From the NCBI RefSeq assembly GCF_040096225.1, contig NZ_JBBMFC010000012.1, positions 1 to 64,000 on the forward strand: 64,000 nucleotides of DNA, in the 5' to 3' direction. Of this stretch, positions 1-9,601 are shown piece after piece. The position numbers and the translations under genes were made by a program. Source of the DNA: Hominiventricola aquisgranensis (lineage in GTDB: Bacteria > Bacillota > Clostridia > Lachnospirales > Lachnospiraceae). Positions within the stretch are counted from its first letter, which is position 1. Every line of letters starts with the position of its first letter. Below the pieces are notes generated by a model. That model made no database searches. It was given only the letters and a program-made list of their open reading frames with translations, and had not been told where the DNA came from.

Positions 1-389
1 AGGTTGAACCGGTTCTGATGGCAGGCAGATACCTTCACGTTCTTTTCCCGGGAACGACGGATGATCTCGTCCGCATCCTCAATGCTCATAGCCATCGGTT
101 TCTCAATGATACAGTTAACTCCATGATCAATACAGAACAAAGCGATCTCTGCATGAAGTCCGCTCTCGGTAGCGATACCAACCAGTGTCGGTTTCACTTC
201 CTCGATCATCTTCTTATAATCCGTGTAACGTGCAATGGAGCTGTCCTTCTCCAGACCATGCTTCGCCAGCAAGGTCTCAATATTTTCCGGATTCACATCG
301 CAGGCCGCTGCAAACTCCAGATGATTATTCAATACTGCTTTAATGTGGTTGGTAGCAATACGGCCGCAGCCGATCAGTGCGTATTTCAT
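1..389 (-). CDS. Gfo/Idh/MocA-family sugar-nucleotide oxidoreductase, N-terminal part (runs off left edge)
   Basis: The reading frame starts with ATG at 389 and stays open to the window edge, giving 129 residues of the NAD-binding half. The protein begins MKYALIGCGRIATNHIKAV, a Rossmann GxGxxA-type motif, and contains CIIEKPMA, the EKP motif typical of this family. The last visible residues, ACHQNRFN, are characteristic of WlbA/WbpB-type UDP-GlcNAc-uronate 3-dehydrogenases, so a role in making an amino-sugar precursor is likely. The start lies only two bases after the stop of the upstream glycosyltransferase, so it is the distal gene of the same operon. The substrate is inferred; only the family is secure. 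Confidence 0.85.
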   Translation of the reverse strand, partial: MKYALIGCGRIATNHIKAVLNNHLEFAAACDVNPENIETLLAKHGLEKDSSIARYTDYKKMIEEVKPTLVGIATESGLHAEIALFCIDHGVNCIIEKPMAMSIEDADEIIRRSREKNVKVSACHQNRFN

Positions 390-391
390 AC

Positions 392-1630
392 TTATTTTTC
401 CTCTACTTCCTTCTTCAGGATCTCTTCCAGCCGATCTGTCAGATATCCAAAATCATATTCCTTTACAGTTTCTGTTGCATTGTGGCAATAGGTCTCATAC
501 TCAGTCGGATCCATCTGTGCAAATTTCAGTATCCCATCTGCCATAGCCTGCGGGCTTCCCTCTTCAATGGTCATACCACAATGATTGTCTACAAAAATAT
601 CATTTCTTGTCTGAATATTGGACAGAGTCGGGTGACCGGATGCCATATAATCAAACATTTTATTCATACTCATACCATACTCAGATACCCGGTCACTGGG
701 GCCTGTGAGCATGTTTAAGTTTCCTCTGGATAAAATACCCGGAATGAACCGCTTATTTACGCGGCCTTTGAAATGCACATTGTCAATATGATGCTCTTCC
801 TTGTATTTCTTCAGATCTTCTTCCTGATAACCTGCACCATAGAGGAAGAACTGGATCTCCTTGTGTTCTTTCAGAAGGATCGCTGCATCCAGAATATCCT
901 GTACGGAGTTGGCCACTCCCATGGAACCGGTGTACATCACCTTGAAGGTATCCTTCCGGTCCAGATCCTCATCCGGCAGCCAGTCCTCTTTCTGCTGTCT
1001 GTGATAGATGCCAAGATCCACACCATTGTTGATGTAATAGATCTTATCAAGATCCACATCCTTCTCCCAGCCCATATCCTGGATATATTCTTTTCCACCG
1101 AACATGGTGAAGATCACTGCGTCTGCCTTCTTGTACAACCAATGCTCCAGGGCATACAATGCTCTGGTCACCAGCTGGCCTTCTTTCATGGCACCATACT
1201 CTACCAGCGTCAGCGGCCACAGGTCTGCGATCTCCAACACGCAGGGACAATGATATTTCTTTGCCAAAATAATGCCAGCCACGCAGGTCAGTGGGTGCAC
1301 CGATGTTGCCATGATTACATCCGGCTTGTTGAACTTACCGGTCTGGGTAAACAGACGAATGGTATAATCAAAGAAATTCAGGATTCGTCCCAGACCATTT
1401 CCTTCATAATTTCTGGCTTTCAAAAATACATAGCGGATACCATCCACCCGTTTTGCTCTCATCTGTCTGCCATCTGTGATCAGGTTCTTGTCTGACAGAT
1501 GAACCGAGCTTGCTGCAAAGATGGTCACCTTGTGTCCCTTCTGCTGCAGATGGTTAGCAAAATGGTAAGGTCTTGCCAGCGGATACAGACTGGTCGGCAC
1601 CGCATAATGATTGAAAAACCAAATATTCAT
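392..1630 (-). CDS. Glycosyltransferase family 4, WbuB-like
   Basis: A 412-residue protein beginning MNIWFFNHYAVPTSLYPLA, which matches the N-terminal pattern of WbuB-like GT4 enzymes that add an amino-deoxy sugar to a lipid-linked intermediate. The two Rossmann halves are visible: an acceptor half up to about residue 190, and a donor half with VMYTGSMGVANSVQDILDA near residues 231-249 and MNKMFDYMASGHPTL near 320. The classical E-x7-E pair is not obvious, as expected for the WbuB branch. It acts at the cytoplasmic membrane face. It sits 24 bases after the GNAT-like gene and two bases before the oxidoreductase gene, so it is cotranscribed. Donor and acceptor are unknown. Confidence 0.88.
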   Translation of the reverse strand: MNIWFFNHYAVPTSLYPLARPYHFANHLQQKGHKVTIFAASSVHLSDKNLITDGRQMRAKRVDGIRYVFLKARNYEGNGLGRILNFFDYTIRLFTQTGKFNKPDVIMATSVHPLTCVAGIILAKKYHCPCVLEIADLWPLTLVEYGAMKEGQLVTRALYALEHWLYKKADAVIFTMFGGKEYIQDMGWEKDVDLDKIYYINNGVDLGIYHRQQKEDWLPDEDLDRKDTFKVMYTGSMGVANSVQDILDAAILLKEHKEIQFFLYGAGYQEEDLKKYKEEHHIDNVHFKGRVNKRFIPGILSRGNLNMLTGPSDRVSEYGMSMNKMFDYMASGHPTLSNIQTRNDIFVDNHCGMTIEEGSPQAMADGILKFAQMDPTEYETYCHNATETVKEYDFGYLTDRLEEILKKEVEEK

Positions 1631-1654
1631 AAACTATATCTCCTTCTTGTTGCT

Positions 1655-2500
1655 TTATCGAAACGTACGATGGATCTCTTCCTGACGCATGGTACACCAT
1701 ACATGATAGATCAGCTTATTTTTCGAAAATTTCTTAATAATCCCACGGAATGGATACAGCACATTCACTGCAAGCTTCATCAATGGCCGGTATTGAATAT
1801 GCAGTTTACAATATGCCTTGCGAAATCCAAAATTTTTCAGCAGATATTCCTGATAATTAGACTCATGGATCATGGTTCTCCAACCGCCGTGAATATACTT
1901 GATACCCGGTCTCATGTAGCGCTCCACACCAAAATAAGCAAGTGCAGCATTTACCTGCGTATTCAGATACTCTGGGTCAGTCTTCACAACCGAATATTCG
2001 ATCCAGTCATCAAACAGATTGTAAATTGCATATCCAATCATCGTATCTGTATCCTTCAGAAACGCTCCCAGATACTCGGAATTACCCAGATTCTCACAGG
2101 TCAGCTTCTTAAACTCCTCGGTCTGCTCCTGACGATCATTTCCTTCTTCATAGGAATCATCATAATACTTCCATTCCTTAACCAAAATATTCGACATCTG
2201 CTCTGCGTAGTCTGCAGGAATGATCACCTTCACATCTACTCGTTTCAGTCCTCTGGTAATCAGACTTCTACGATTTGACTTCAATGACATGATATCAAAT
2301 GGAGTATCTTTGATAATGCACCACCACTCGGTCTCCTCTGAGCAGTCGAAATCCGACACCCATCTGGCAAACAGCGGCATCTTTCCGCCTGCATATTCTT
2401 TCCACTTAGCTGAATCCTTCATCCACGAAGTATCCGGATCCATATGCGGCGGCAATGTCGGCACCAGCGCATGGTTATAATATTCCCACTCGTTGTTCAT
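1655..2500 (-). CDS. GNAT/FemAB-like acyltransferase of the polysaccharide operon
   Basis: This 281-residue soluble protein has a GNAT-like layout: a variable N-terminal half with SLKSNRRSLITRGLKRVDVK, then ILVKEWKYYDDSYEE, then a strand pattern MIGYAIYNLFDDWIEYSVVKTDP that resembles the acetyl-CoA-binding core. The C-terminal end (residues 240-281) is basic. It lies 12 bases after the PglC-like gene in the same operon. A likely role is acylation of an amino sugar, filling the place a PglD acetyltransferase has in bacillosamine pathways, but that is inference. It could instead be a FemAB-like aminoacyl transferase. Family confidence is moderate and substrate unknown. Confidence 0.65.
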   Translation of the reverse strand: MNNEWEYYNHALVPTLPPHMDPDTSWMKDSAKWKEYAGGKMPLFARWVSDFDCSEETEWWCIIKDTPFDIMSLKSNRRSLITRGLKRVDVKVIIPADYAEQMSNILVKEWKYYDDSYEEGNDRQEQTEEFKKLTCENLGNSEYLGAFLKDTDTMIGYAIYNLFDDWIEYSVVKTDPEYLNTQVNAALAYFGVERYMRPGIKYIHGGWRTMIHESNYQEYLLKNFGFRKAYCKLHIQYRPLMKLAVNVLYPFRGIIKKFSKNKLIYHVWCTMRQEEIHRTFR

Positions 2501-2512
2501 TCTCTATCCTCT

Positions 2513-3208
2513 TTAACTGTTCTTCTCACAGATTCTTCTGGCAATGCGCTGCTTTCGGTCATAGGTTTTCTGATCCACCTGACCGGTCCGCAGGAGATAA
2601 TCCCCAAAATCCTCTGCGGTCGCCATGCCATCTGTGTTAATATCTTCTTTCTTCAGTACATTTCCAATGGTCTTGAAAATAATCTTCAGATCCCCCAAGA
2701 ATGTAATGTGTTTTACATATTCCTGATCATATGCCAGCTTCTCTTCCCAGGAAATATTGTTCCGCCCGCTGACCTGAGCAAGCCCGGTCAACCCTTGCGT
2801 CACTTTGTGACGCCGTCTCTGCTCTTTAGTCATGAATACCATATCCCGCACCAGCTGCGGTCTCGGTCCTACAATACTCATATCACCCTTTAAGATGTTG
2901 AAAAGCTCCGGCAGTTCATCAAGACTGCTCTCCCGCAGAAACTTTCCAAACTCTGTCAGCCGCTGCTCATCTGGAAGCAAATTGCCCTTGGCATCTCGCT
3001 CGTCCGTCATGGTACGGAACTTATACATCTTAAAGATCTTCTCACCTTTACCAGGACGGAGCTGTGTAAACAGTACCGGACTTCCCAGCTTCTTTCTTAC
3101 CTGCCAGGCAGTCACTGCCATGACCGGACTTAGTACAACCAGTGCCGTACCAGACAGCAGAATATCCAGTTTTCTCTTAATACTTCTGGCATAGATCCCT
3201 TGTCTCAT
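2513..3208 (-). CDS. PglC-type monotopic phosphoglycosyl transferase (initiating sugar transferase)
   Basis: A 231-residue protein with the bacterial sugar transferase domain (PF02397). One reentrant hydrophobic segment lies near residues 12-32 (LDILLSGTALVVLSPVMAV). The basic MYKFRTM motif is followed by LDELPELFNILKGDMSIVG, carrying the conserved catalytic acidic residues, and PRPQ. Its length fits the small PglC class, which moves a phospho-sugar from a UDP-sugar onto undecaprenyl phosphate, rather than the large WbaP class. About 35 extra residues follow the usual end. It abuts the aminotransferase gene directly (stop and start at 3209/3208), as in pgl-type loci, suggesting a 4-amino-4,6-dideoxy sugar substrate. 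Confidence 0.93.
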   Translation of the reverse strand: MRQGIYARSIKRKLDILLSGTALVVLSPVMAVTAWQVRKKLGSPVLFTQLRPGKGEKIFKMYKFRTMTDERDAKGNLLPDEQRLTEFGKFLRESSLDELPELFNILKGDMSIVGPRPQLVRDMVFMTKEQRRRHKVTQGLTGLAQVSGRNNISWEEKLAYDQEYVKHITFLGDLKIIFKTIGNVLKKEDINTDGMATAEDFGDYLLRTGQVDQKTYDRKQRIARRICEKNS

Positions 3209-4342
3209 TTACTTCCACAATCCTCTGATAATCGTACAGATGCGTTTCAAATCTTCATCTGTCATCTTGGTATCGCTTGGCAGGCAGACTCCATTCTCAA
3301 ACAGGCTCTCGCCAACCTTTCCGTTGTCAATGTAATCGCAGTCCGCAAATACCGGCTGCATATGCATAGGCTTCCATACCGGGCGGCTCTCAATATCTCC
3401 CTGTTCCAGTGCGACCATCACATCCAGCGGACATACTTTGCAGTCAGGTGTCAGCTGGATCACAGACAACCAGCAGTTGGCTCTCTCATTCTCATGCAGT
3501 GGCATGAAGGATAATCCTTCCAGATCTCCCAGATGCTCCTGATAGTAAGCAAAGATATGACGCTTCTGCTCAATTCTCTGATCCAGAACCTTCATCTGTC
3601 CGCGGCCGATACCTGCCACAATATTGCTCATACGATAATTATATCCAATTTCCTTGTGTTCATAATGGCGGGCTTTCTCTCTTGCCTGTGTTGCCCAGAA
3701 GCGAACCTTAGCGATCCGTTCCTTCGCCTGCTCCTCCGGAAGATTACATACCAGCATGCCACCGCCGGAAGTGGTGATGATCTTATTTCCATTAAATGAA
3801 AATGCGCCATAATCTCCAAAGGTTCCTGTATACTGTCCATGATACAATGTTCCCAGACTCTCTGCCGCATCCTCGATTACCGGAACACCGTGTTTCTTGC
3901 AGATCTCCATGATCCGATCCATGTTTGCCGGAAGTCCATACAGATGTACCGGCATAACCGCCTTCACATCGGGATATTTCTCAAAGGCACGCTCCAGTGC
4001 TTCCGGAGACATGTTCCAGGTCTCATAATCACTGTCGATAAAGACCGGAATCGCTTTCTCATATGCAATGGGATTGGCAGTTGCTGAGAAAGTCAGATCC
4101 TGGCAGAATACAATATCTCCTGATTTGACTCCGGCTGCTTTCAGTGCCAGATGCAGAGCTGCAGAGCCTGAAGATAATGCCGCTGCATCCTTCGCTCCCA
4201 CATATGCTGCCAGTTCTTTCTCAAATTCATTGACATTCTTGCCAAGTGGTGCGATCCAGTTGGTATCAAATGCCTCTTTTACATACTGCTGCTCATATCC
4301 TTCTTCGCTCATGTGCGGAGAAGCAAGATAAATATGTGCCAT
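3209..4342 (-). CDS. DegT/DnrJ/EryC1/StrS-family sugar aminotransferase (PglE-like)
   Basis: A 377-residue fold-type I PLP enzyme. Landmarks are SSGSAALHLALKAAG (phosphate-binding region), VIEDAAESLG with the PLP-pyridine Asp at about 158, and FSFNGNKIITTSGGGM with the Schiff-base Lys at about 187. Enzymes of this kind transfer an amino group to the keto carbon of an NDP-4-keto-6-deoxy sugar. The adjacent PglC-like transferase and the nearby 4,6-dehydratase make UDP-4-keto-6-deoxy-GlcNAc the most likely substrate, as in bacillosamine synthesis. It starts 16 bases after the upstream gene and is part of the same operon. The reaction position is inferred from context. Confidence 0.92.
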   Translation of the reverse strand: MAHIYLASPHMSEEGYEQQYVKEAFDTNWIAPLGKNVNEFEKELAAYVGAKDAAALSSGSAALHLALKAAGVKSGDIVFCQDLTFSATANPIAYEKAIPVFIDSDYETWNMSPEALERAFEKYPDVKAVMPVHLYGLPANMDRIMEICKKHGVPVIEDAAESLGTLYHGQYTGTFGDYGAFSFNGNKIITTSGGGMLVCNLPEEQAKERIAKVRFWATQAREKARHYEHKEIGYNYRMSNIVAGIGRGQMKVLDQRIEQKRHIFAYYQEHLGDLEGLSFMPLHENERANCWLSVIQLTPDCKVCPLDVMVALEQGDIESRPVWKPMHMQPVFADCDYIDNGKVGESLFENGVCLPSDTKMTDEDLKRICTIIRGLWK

Positions 4343-4358
4343 AGTTACGCCTCTTTTC

Positions 4359-5309
4359 TTAATGACTCAGTTTATTTCTAATTCTCATCTTTAACCGATA
4401 AAGATTCCACTTTTTATGTTTTGTTCCCGGCATTCCCACCATCTTTGCCATCTGCTCCATGGAAGGGAAGCGATGATTCTTTTCAAAATACTCATACAAA
4501 AGCACCATTCCATAGTTCTTTTCTGCCGGAAGATGCCAGATTCGAAGAGGATCATAATAATAATTGGTCGTCACCAGATAAAACTGATTGGTCCAGAACC
4601 GGTAAATATACGCATTGGCTGGATAGATCTTCTTATCCCAGAACTCTGCTATCGCAATGGAAAATGCTTCTTCATCCGCCCATGGATGAATTCCTTCCGT
4701 CTCGCGCGCTTTTATAATGACCTTGCTGCAGTCATCCAGGAGTTCTTTCATCACCGCTTTGCTGCCTGCCAGGAACTCGCCCCCATAATGAACCAGATTC
4801 TTCCGCTCTATCCCATACATCTTCTGATAATTTTGAAGCATCTGCTGACGGATCTTCTGCTCATATCCGTGATGAGTTGCATACAGGATCAGTCCTGTCT
4901 TCGCCTCTTCAAAGATCTCATCGAGGTTTTGCACACAGACTGTATCTGTATCCAACATCATCAAACAGTCCTCTTCCTGCATCAGACCAATGGCATGTTC
5001 CATGGAATCAAATTTATACTGAGTGATCGCCCATGGAAAATCCTCATTGCTCTTATATTTGCCATAAGGAACCTGATGGATCTCAACACCTGCAACTTCC
5101 GCCGTCTTCTGATATCTCTCCGGAATCTCAAAATTACAGTTCAGAATACACACTACATCAGGTGTGGTCTGCTTTGCAGATGCCAGTGATACCAGTGCAT
5201 TCTCCAAATATACATTCATGGCAGAATCCACATTTTGTACAGATTTTTGCTGCATCTGCGGCAACGTATTCTTCTGAGGCTTTGCCACCTGTGTGATTAC
5301 ATAGTTCAT
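4359..5309 (-). CDS. Putative GT-A fold glycosyltransferase, unclassified
   Basis: A 316-residue protein with a likely DxD metal-nucleotide motif in MMLDTDTVCVQNLDEIF near residues 118-134 and a preceding region resembling the nucleotide-binding half of GT8-like GT-A folds. HYGGEFLAGSKAVM and HPWADEEAFSIA match the aglycone side of such enzymes. No signal peptide or membrane segment is seen. It lies between the dehydratase and aminotransferase genes with spacings of 9 and 16 bases, so it belongs to the operon and probably adds a sugar to the same glycan. I cannot assign a CAZy family with certainty. Confidence 0.65.
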   Translation of the reverse strand: MNYVITQVAKPQKNTLPQMQQKSVQNVDSAMNVYLENALVSLASAKQTTPDVVCILNCNFEIPERYQKTAEVAGVEIHQVPYGKYKSNEDFPWAITQYKFDSMEHAIGLMQEEDCLMMLDTDTVCVQNLDEIFEEAKTGLILYATHHGYEQKIRQQMLQNYQKMYGIERKNLVHYGGEFLAGSKAVMKELLDDCSKVIIKARETEGIHPWADEEAFSIAIAEFWDKKIYPANAYIYRFWTNQFYLVTTNYYYDPLRIWHLPAEKNYGMVLLYEYFEKNHRFPSMEQMAKMVGMPGTKHKKWNLYRLKMRIRNKLSH

Positions 5310-5318
5310 AGCTTTCTG

Positions 5319-7175
5319 CTACCCTTTCATATGATAAGTTGGAACCACTTCCATCACTTTTTCCTTGATCTTCGGGCTGTCCATCCGAGACAGCTCATCC
5401 AGTTCTTCCAATTGATGGGTAAACAGTTCTTCATCAAAATCAATAGGTTTTCCAATGTGGATCAGTTCATTATCAGTGCTCTGTAATCCCTCCTCATCCA
5501 TCAGAAGTTCCTCATAGAGCTTCTCTCCCGGTCGTAAACCGGTAAATACAATATCAATATCCTCGTAAGGTTTCAGACCCGACAGACGGATCAGATTCAA
5601 TGCCAGATCCAGAATCTTCACCGGTTTTCCCATATCGAGGACGAAAATCTCACCACCTTTGGCTCTGGCTCCAGCCTGCAGTACCAGAGATACCGCCTCC
5701 GGAATGGTCATAAAGTAGCGGATAATATCCGGGTGCGTTACCGTCACTGGACCGCCCTCTTCAATCTGCTTTTTGAACAACGGAATGACACTTCCATTAC
5801 TTCCCAGCACATTTCCAAAGCGGACTGCCACGAACTCGGTCTTTGACCGGTTATTCATCATCTGAATCACCATCTCGCAGAGACGCTTAGAAGCTCCCAT
5901 GATATTAGTTGGATTCACTGCTTTATCGGTAGAAATCAATACAAAACGAGACACACCATACTTATCAGCTGCCTGGGCCGTCTTATAAGTACCCATCACG
6001 TTATTCTTGATAGCCTCATTGGGGCTGTCCTCCATCAGCGGCACATGCTTGTGGGCTGCCGCATGGTAGACGATCTGCGGATGATATTTTTCAAACACTC
6101 CATTGATTCGATGAGTATTTCTCACAGAACCAATCAGCACTACCAGATTCAGTTCCGGATAATCCCGCTTCAGCTCCTGTTGAATGTCATAGGCATTATT
6201 TTCATAAATATCAAAGATGACCAGCTGCCTGGGCTCATGTCTTGCGATCTGACGGCAAAGTTCACTTCCGATGGAACCTCCCCCACCGGTGACCAACACT
6301 ACCTTTCCGGACACATACCCCATAATACTCTCCACCTGAGTATCAATGGGTTCTCTTCCCAGCAGATCCTCAATCTCCACATTGCGGAGCTTGGAGACAC
6401 TGACCTCTCCGTTTACCAGCTGATAGATTCCTGGCAGTACCTTCAGCTTACAGCTTGTCTGACTGCAGATATCCAGCAGTTCCTGAATCTCAGCATGAGA
6501 TGCCGATGGAATGGCGATCATGATCTCATCAACATGGTATTCCTCTACCAGACGACAGATATCCTTGCGGTTACCTGCTACCAGCACACCTCTCAGATAC
6601 TTTCCAATCTTGCCCGGATCATCATCCACCAGACAGCATACATTCTGCTCTACGAACTTGCTGTTCTGCAGCTCCTTCAACAACGTATTTCCAGCCTCAC
6701 CGGCACCCACAATCATGGTATTGGTCTTGCCTTCCTTGATCAGTCCCTGCTGCTTCTGTCGGAAATAAGCAAGGATCCGATAGGTAAATCGGAATACGGA
6801 AATTCCAGCCGCCAGCACTGCAAAGTACATAAAAGGATAACTTCTCGGAAACCGAAGGTCCATCAGCGTCATGCCTACCGTCTGAGTCACCGCGGATATC
6901 AGACATGCCACAATAATATTTACCAGATCCGATGCACTGGCATATTTCCAGATTCCCTGATACAACCGAAAAACGGCAAACACGATCACTGTAAGGATCA
7001 GATTCACCGGAAGATACTGGAAGATATTCTCAATAAACTCAATGGCCTGCGGATCAAAGAACAGATTGTACCGCACATAGATGGCCAGCGGACCCGCTGC
7101 GGTGATGATCAGCATATCCATCAACACCAGCAGTATGATCCTGAATATCAGTCTTTTATTCTTATATTTTAACAT
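5319..7175 (-). CDS. Membrane NDP-sugar 4,6-dehydratase, PglF/CapD/FlaA1-like
   Basis: A 618-residue protein of the long CapD/PglF type: four hydrophobic segments in residues 10-135, a CoA-binding-like Rossmann region around 150-260, then an extended-SDR domain with TGGGGSIGSEL at 296-306. The catalytic stretch reads STDKAVNPTNIMGASKR; TDK is 416-418 and the usual SDR tyrosine position is Met426, the substitution known for PglF-type dehydratases. It would convert UDP-GlcNAc to the 4-keto-6-deoxy sugar used by the downstream aminotransferase. I chose ATG at 7175 because GGGAG lies five bases upstream; the upstream in-frame ATG at 7214 has no ribosome site. Confidence 0.93.
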   Translation of the reverse strand: MLKYKNKRLIFRIILLVLMDMLIITAAGPLAIYVRYNLFFDPQAIEFIENIFQYLPVNLILTVIVFAVFRLYQGIWKYASASDLVNIIVACLISAVTQTVGMTLMDLRFPRSYPFMYFAVLAAGISVFRFTYRILAYFRQKQQGLIKEGKTNTMIVGAGEAGNTLLKELQNSKFVEQNVCCLVDDDPGKIGKYLRGVLVAGNRKDICRLVEEYHVDEIMIAIPSASHAEIQELLDICSQTSCKLKVLPGIYQLVNGEVSVSKLRNVEIEDLLGREPIDTQVESIMGYVSGKVVLVTGGGGSIGSELCRQIARHEPRQLVIFDIYENNAYDIQQELKRDYPELNLVVLIGSVRNTHRINGVFEKYHPQIVYHAAAHKHVPLMEDSPNEAIKNNVMGTYKTAQAADKYGVSRFVLISTDKAVNPTNIMGASKRLCEMVIQMMNNRSKTEFVAVRFGNVLGSNGSVIPLFKKQIEEGGPVTVTHPDIIRYFMTIPEAVSLVLQAGARAKGGEIFVLDMGKPVKILDLALNLIRLSGLKPYEDIDIVFTGLRPGEKLYEELLMDEEGLQSTDNELIHIGKPIDFDEELFTHQLEELDELSRMDSPKIKEKVMEVVPTYHMKG

Positions 7176-7247
7176 ATTCGCTCCCAAAATCGGGCAAAGC
7201 GCATAATAGCCCATATTTTGTAATAGTTTATCACTTTTATAGAGATT

Positions 7248-8423
7248 TTACAAGTATGGTGTATCTCCTGTCAGTACGGACTCCCATTTTCTAAGAATAT
7301 GCGCCAGATTAAATTCTTCTGCCCGCTCTGTGGCTGCAGTTCCCATTCGCTTGCGAAGCTCTTCATCTGTCATCAGACGTTCCAGCGCGTCCGCAAACTG
7401 ACCCTTCCGGTAATTGTCGATAAGGATTCCGTCCTGTCCATCCCTGATGATCTCCGACGGACCATCTGTACGGAAAGAGACCACGGGGAGACCGCACTCC
7501 ATAGCCTCTGTGATAACCAGTCCGAAGCCTTCCCAGCGAGATGTGGACACAAACACAGACGCTTCCCTGTAGAACGGAATCACTTCCTCCCGTTCTCCCA
7601 GCAGCTCCACCTGATCTTCCAGACCATGACGTCTGATATCTTCCTCAGTGTCTTTGTATCCGCTTCCATTTCCGATGATCCGAAGCTTCCAATCTCCATA
7701 ACCTCTGTGATGAAACAGTTCCTCTGCAATGTCCAGAAGCATATCGGTTCCTTTTTGTTTTCTCTCCAGTCTGCCCACAAACAGCAGAATCTTATCTGTC
7801 AGTGTGGACTTCTGCTGACTGGAAAAACTCAGCGGATTATAAATATAGCCCGCATTGATCTTCATCTGCTCCTGATATTTCCCCGCATCATGCGCTGTCA
7901 GCGTGATCAACGCATCCAGCTTCCTCAATGCAATGGCTGATAACTTCCTCTGGATCAGAAATCCATGCACCGGCGTCTGAAAATAGATCTCATAGGAGTT
8001 ATGATGCCATCCTATCAGCCGAACTCCCGGAAGTTTTTCTTTCATAAGCCCCACCAGTACCGCACTGGATACGGTAGATCCGATCACACAGTCATATTCT
8101 CCCTGCTTTACCAGATTGCAGACTCCATCAATCAGATATTCCGGGAAATAGGCATATTTTGCCAGCGATGCAGGCAATACCTTCTGTCTTCGCTTTGCCA
8201 GACCTCGGATTCCTCTTGCAATCCAGTTTTTATTATAATGATAGTCATTATAGTTTACGAGGCGGACTTTATCTGCCAGCGGATAAAATGACCGTTCTGT
8301 GTCATTATCGAGGGAGATCATGGTCACTTCATGATCCGCGCTCAGACCATTGGCGATCACCGCCATCACCCGCTGTACGCCTCCGCAGTCACCCATACTG
8401 GGGCCAATAAAACATATTTTCAT
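7248..8423 (-). CDS. Glycosyltransferase family 4
   Basis: A 391-residue GT-B enzyme. The N-terminus MKICFIGPSMGDCGGVQRVM carries the glycine-rich acceptor loop. The donor half contains ILLFVGRLERKQKGTDMLLD and the catalytic E-x7-E motif in STSRWEGFGLVITEAMECG, so the retaining machinery looks intact. It most resembles AmsD/RfaG-type transferases that extend exopolysaccharide or LPS-like cores. Its start codon overlaps the stop of the upstream gene in an ATGA arrangement, showing translational coupling. The 72-base gap to the dehydratase gene downstream holds no terminator. The sugar is not predictable. Confidence 0.93.
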   Translation of the reverse strand: MKICFIGPSMGDCGGVQRVMAVIANGLSADHEVTMISLDNDTERSFYPLADKVRLVNYNDYHYNKNWIARGIRGLAKRRQKVLPASLAKYAYFPEYLIDGVCNLVKQGEYDCVIGSTVSSAVLVGLMKEKLPGVRLIGWHHNSYEIYFQTPVHGFLIQRKLSAIALRKLDALITLTAHDAGKYQEQMKINAGYIYNPLSFSSQQKSTLTDKILLFVGRLERKQKGTDMLLDIAEELFHHRGYGDWKLRIIGNGSGYKDTEEDIRRHGLEDQVELLGEREEVIPFYREASVFVSTSRWEGFGLVITEAMECGLPVVSFRTDGPSEIIRDGQDGILIDNYRKGQFADALERLMTDEELRKRMGTAATERAEEFNLAHILRKWESVLTGDTPYL

Positions 8424-9565
8424 CTTTTCTTACCAAACTTCTGCTTCATTTTCTGCAATCCCCATCGAAGAAGATCCCTGCCGTTGATGATCCCATATCC
8501 ATACTCCAGATAGCGGATCTTTGATTTCTGCGCGGATTCTGCATTTCCCTCATGGACCGAAGTATCATACAGCGTAATATCCTGTCCCGGAATCTTCTCT
8601 AGGATATTCAGTTCCATCGGCTTCATGCACATGGAGTACTGACAGATAAGCTGATAAGGTTTTCTCACACAGGTCAGCAAATATCTCCGATAAGCTTCCG
8701 GCTGCTTTCTTCCCCACAGGTCACAGGTCAGTTCTTCCTCCGGTACACCAAGAACCTCTCCCAGTCCCACCGGTTCTCCGAAAATGTCATACTTCACCCC
8801 ATCTTCGAACTCCGGCATCCGATAGTCTTTCTTTCCATAAAACAACACCGACTGGAATGCGGAAGAATTATGATTAAAATGCTCCCCTGCATCGCCAAAA
8901 TTCGTTGTCAGGGAATCATAGCTGAACACATAATACTTATCCTGCTCTACCACATAAGTCTGATAAAATTTTGCCCATGAAGTATCCGGATAATTCAGCA
9001 CGGTCAGCGGAACATTCACATTCCATGGCAAAGTCGGATGCTGGTCATACCACTTCTTAAAATCCGTCCACATTCTCCGGTTCCATACCTGTCCCCAGGA
9101 AGATGCAAATTGTTGAAAATACACATCGTAGCCTGTATGTCTTGGGAAAAACGGATAAGGACTCTCCAACAGTTCCCTCTTGGTATTCAAAGAAATACCT
9201 GCAATCTTCGGATGGTCACCATATTTTTCCAATGCCTTCACGGCATAATTATAATAATCCGGTGACACATAGAGGTCGTCCTCCAGGATCATCACCGCTC
9301 CATATTCTTCTGTCAGGTCACCACAGGATATGATATGTTTCCGAAGTCCCATCCGCTCCTTATGGCAGATCAGCCTCTTCTCCCCATGCTTCCACTGAAA
9401 GCTCTCCGCTTCTTTTCTGACACTGTCATCTCCGCTGTTGTCGATACTGATCACCAGCGGAATCTCTGTATAGTCATACTGCGCCCGATTCAGGGAATCC
9501 AGAATTCTCCTCATGGATTTCGGACGATTATACCCTACTACTACAAGGGCAATGCTTCCTCTCAT
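8420..9565 (-). CDS. Glycosyltransferase, GT2/MGAT1-like GT-A fold
   Basis: A 381-residue protein beginning MRGSIALVVVGYNRPKSMRR. It has a GT-A layout with ISIDNSGDD near residue 40 and an EDD metal-binding motif in VMILEDDLYVSPDYYNYAVK, similar to bacterial homologues of eukaryotic GlcNAc transferase I. I chose ATG at 9565 because AGGAG lies eight bases upstream; the longer frame from 9619 starts inside the promoter region. It is the first gene of the 9.6 to 0 kb operon. The C-terminal third (LGEVLGVPEEELTCDLWGRK onward) is lineage-specific and not recognised. Donor unknown. Confidence 0.8.
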   Translation of the reverse strand: MRGSIALVVVGYNRPKSMRRILDSLNRAQYDYTEIPLVISIDNSGDDSVRKEAESFQWKHGEKRLICHKERMGLRKHIISCGDLTEEYGAVMILEDDLYVSPDYYNYAVKALEKYGDHPKIAGISLNTKRELLESPYPFFPRHTGYDVYFQQFASSWGQVWNRRMWTDFKKWYDQHPTLPWNVNVPLTVLNYPDTSWAKFYQTYVVEQDKYYVFSYDSLTTNFGDAGEHFNHNSSAFQSVLFYGKKDYRMPEFEDGVKYDIFGEPVGLGEVLGVPEEELTCDLWGRKQPEAYRRYLLTCVRKPYQLICQYSMCMKPMELNILEKIPGQDITLYDTSVHEGNAESAQKSKIRYLEYGYGIINGRDLLRWGLQKMKQKFGKKR

Positions 9566-9601
9566 AGATATTTCTCCTGTTTTTCTCGATTTCTGGTTTT
9601 T

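Noticed and set aside
773..1495. A 240-codon plus-strand frame opposite the WbuB-like gene.
   Set aside because: Shadow of a well-supported GT4 gene, with no start signal and no recognisable motif.
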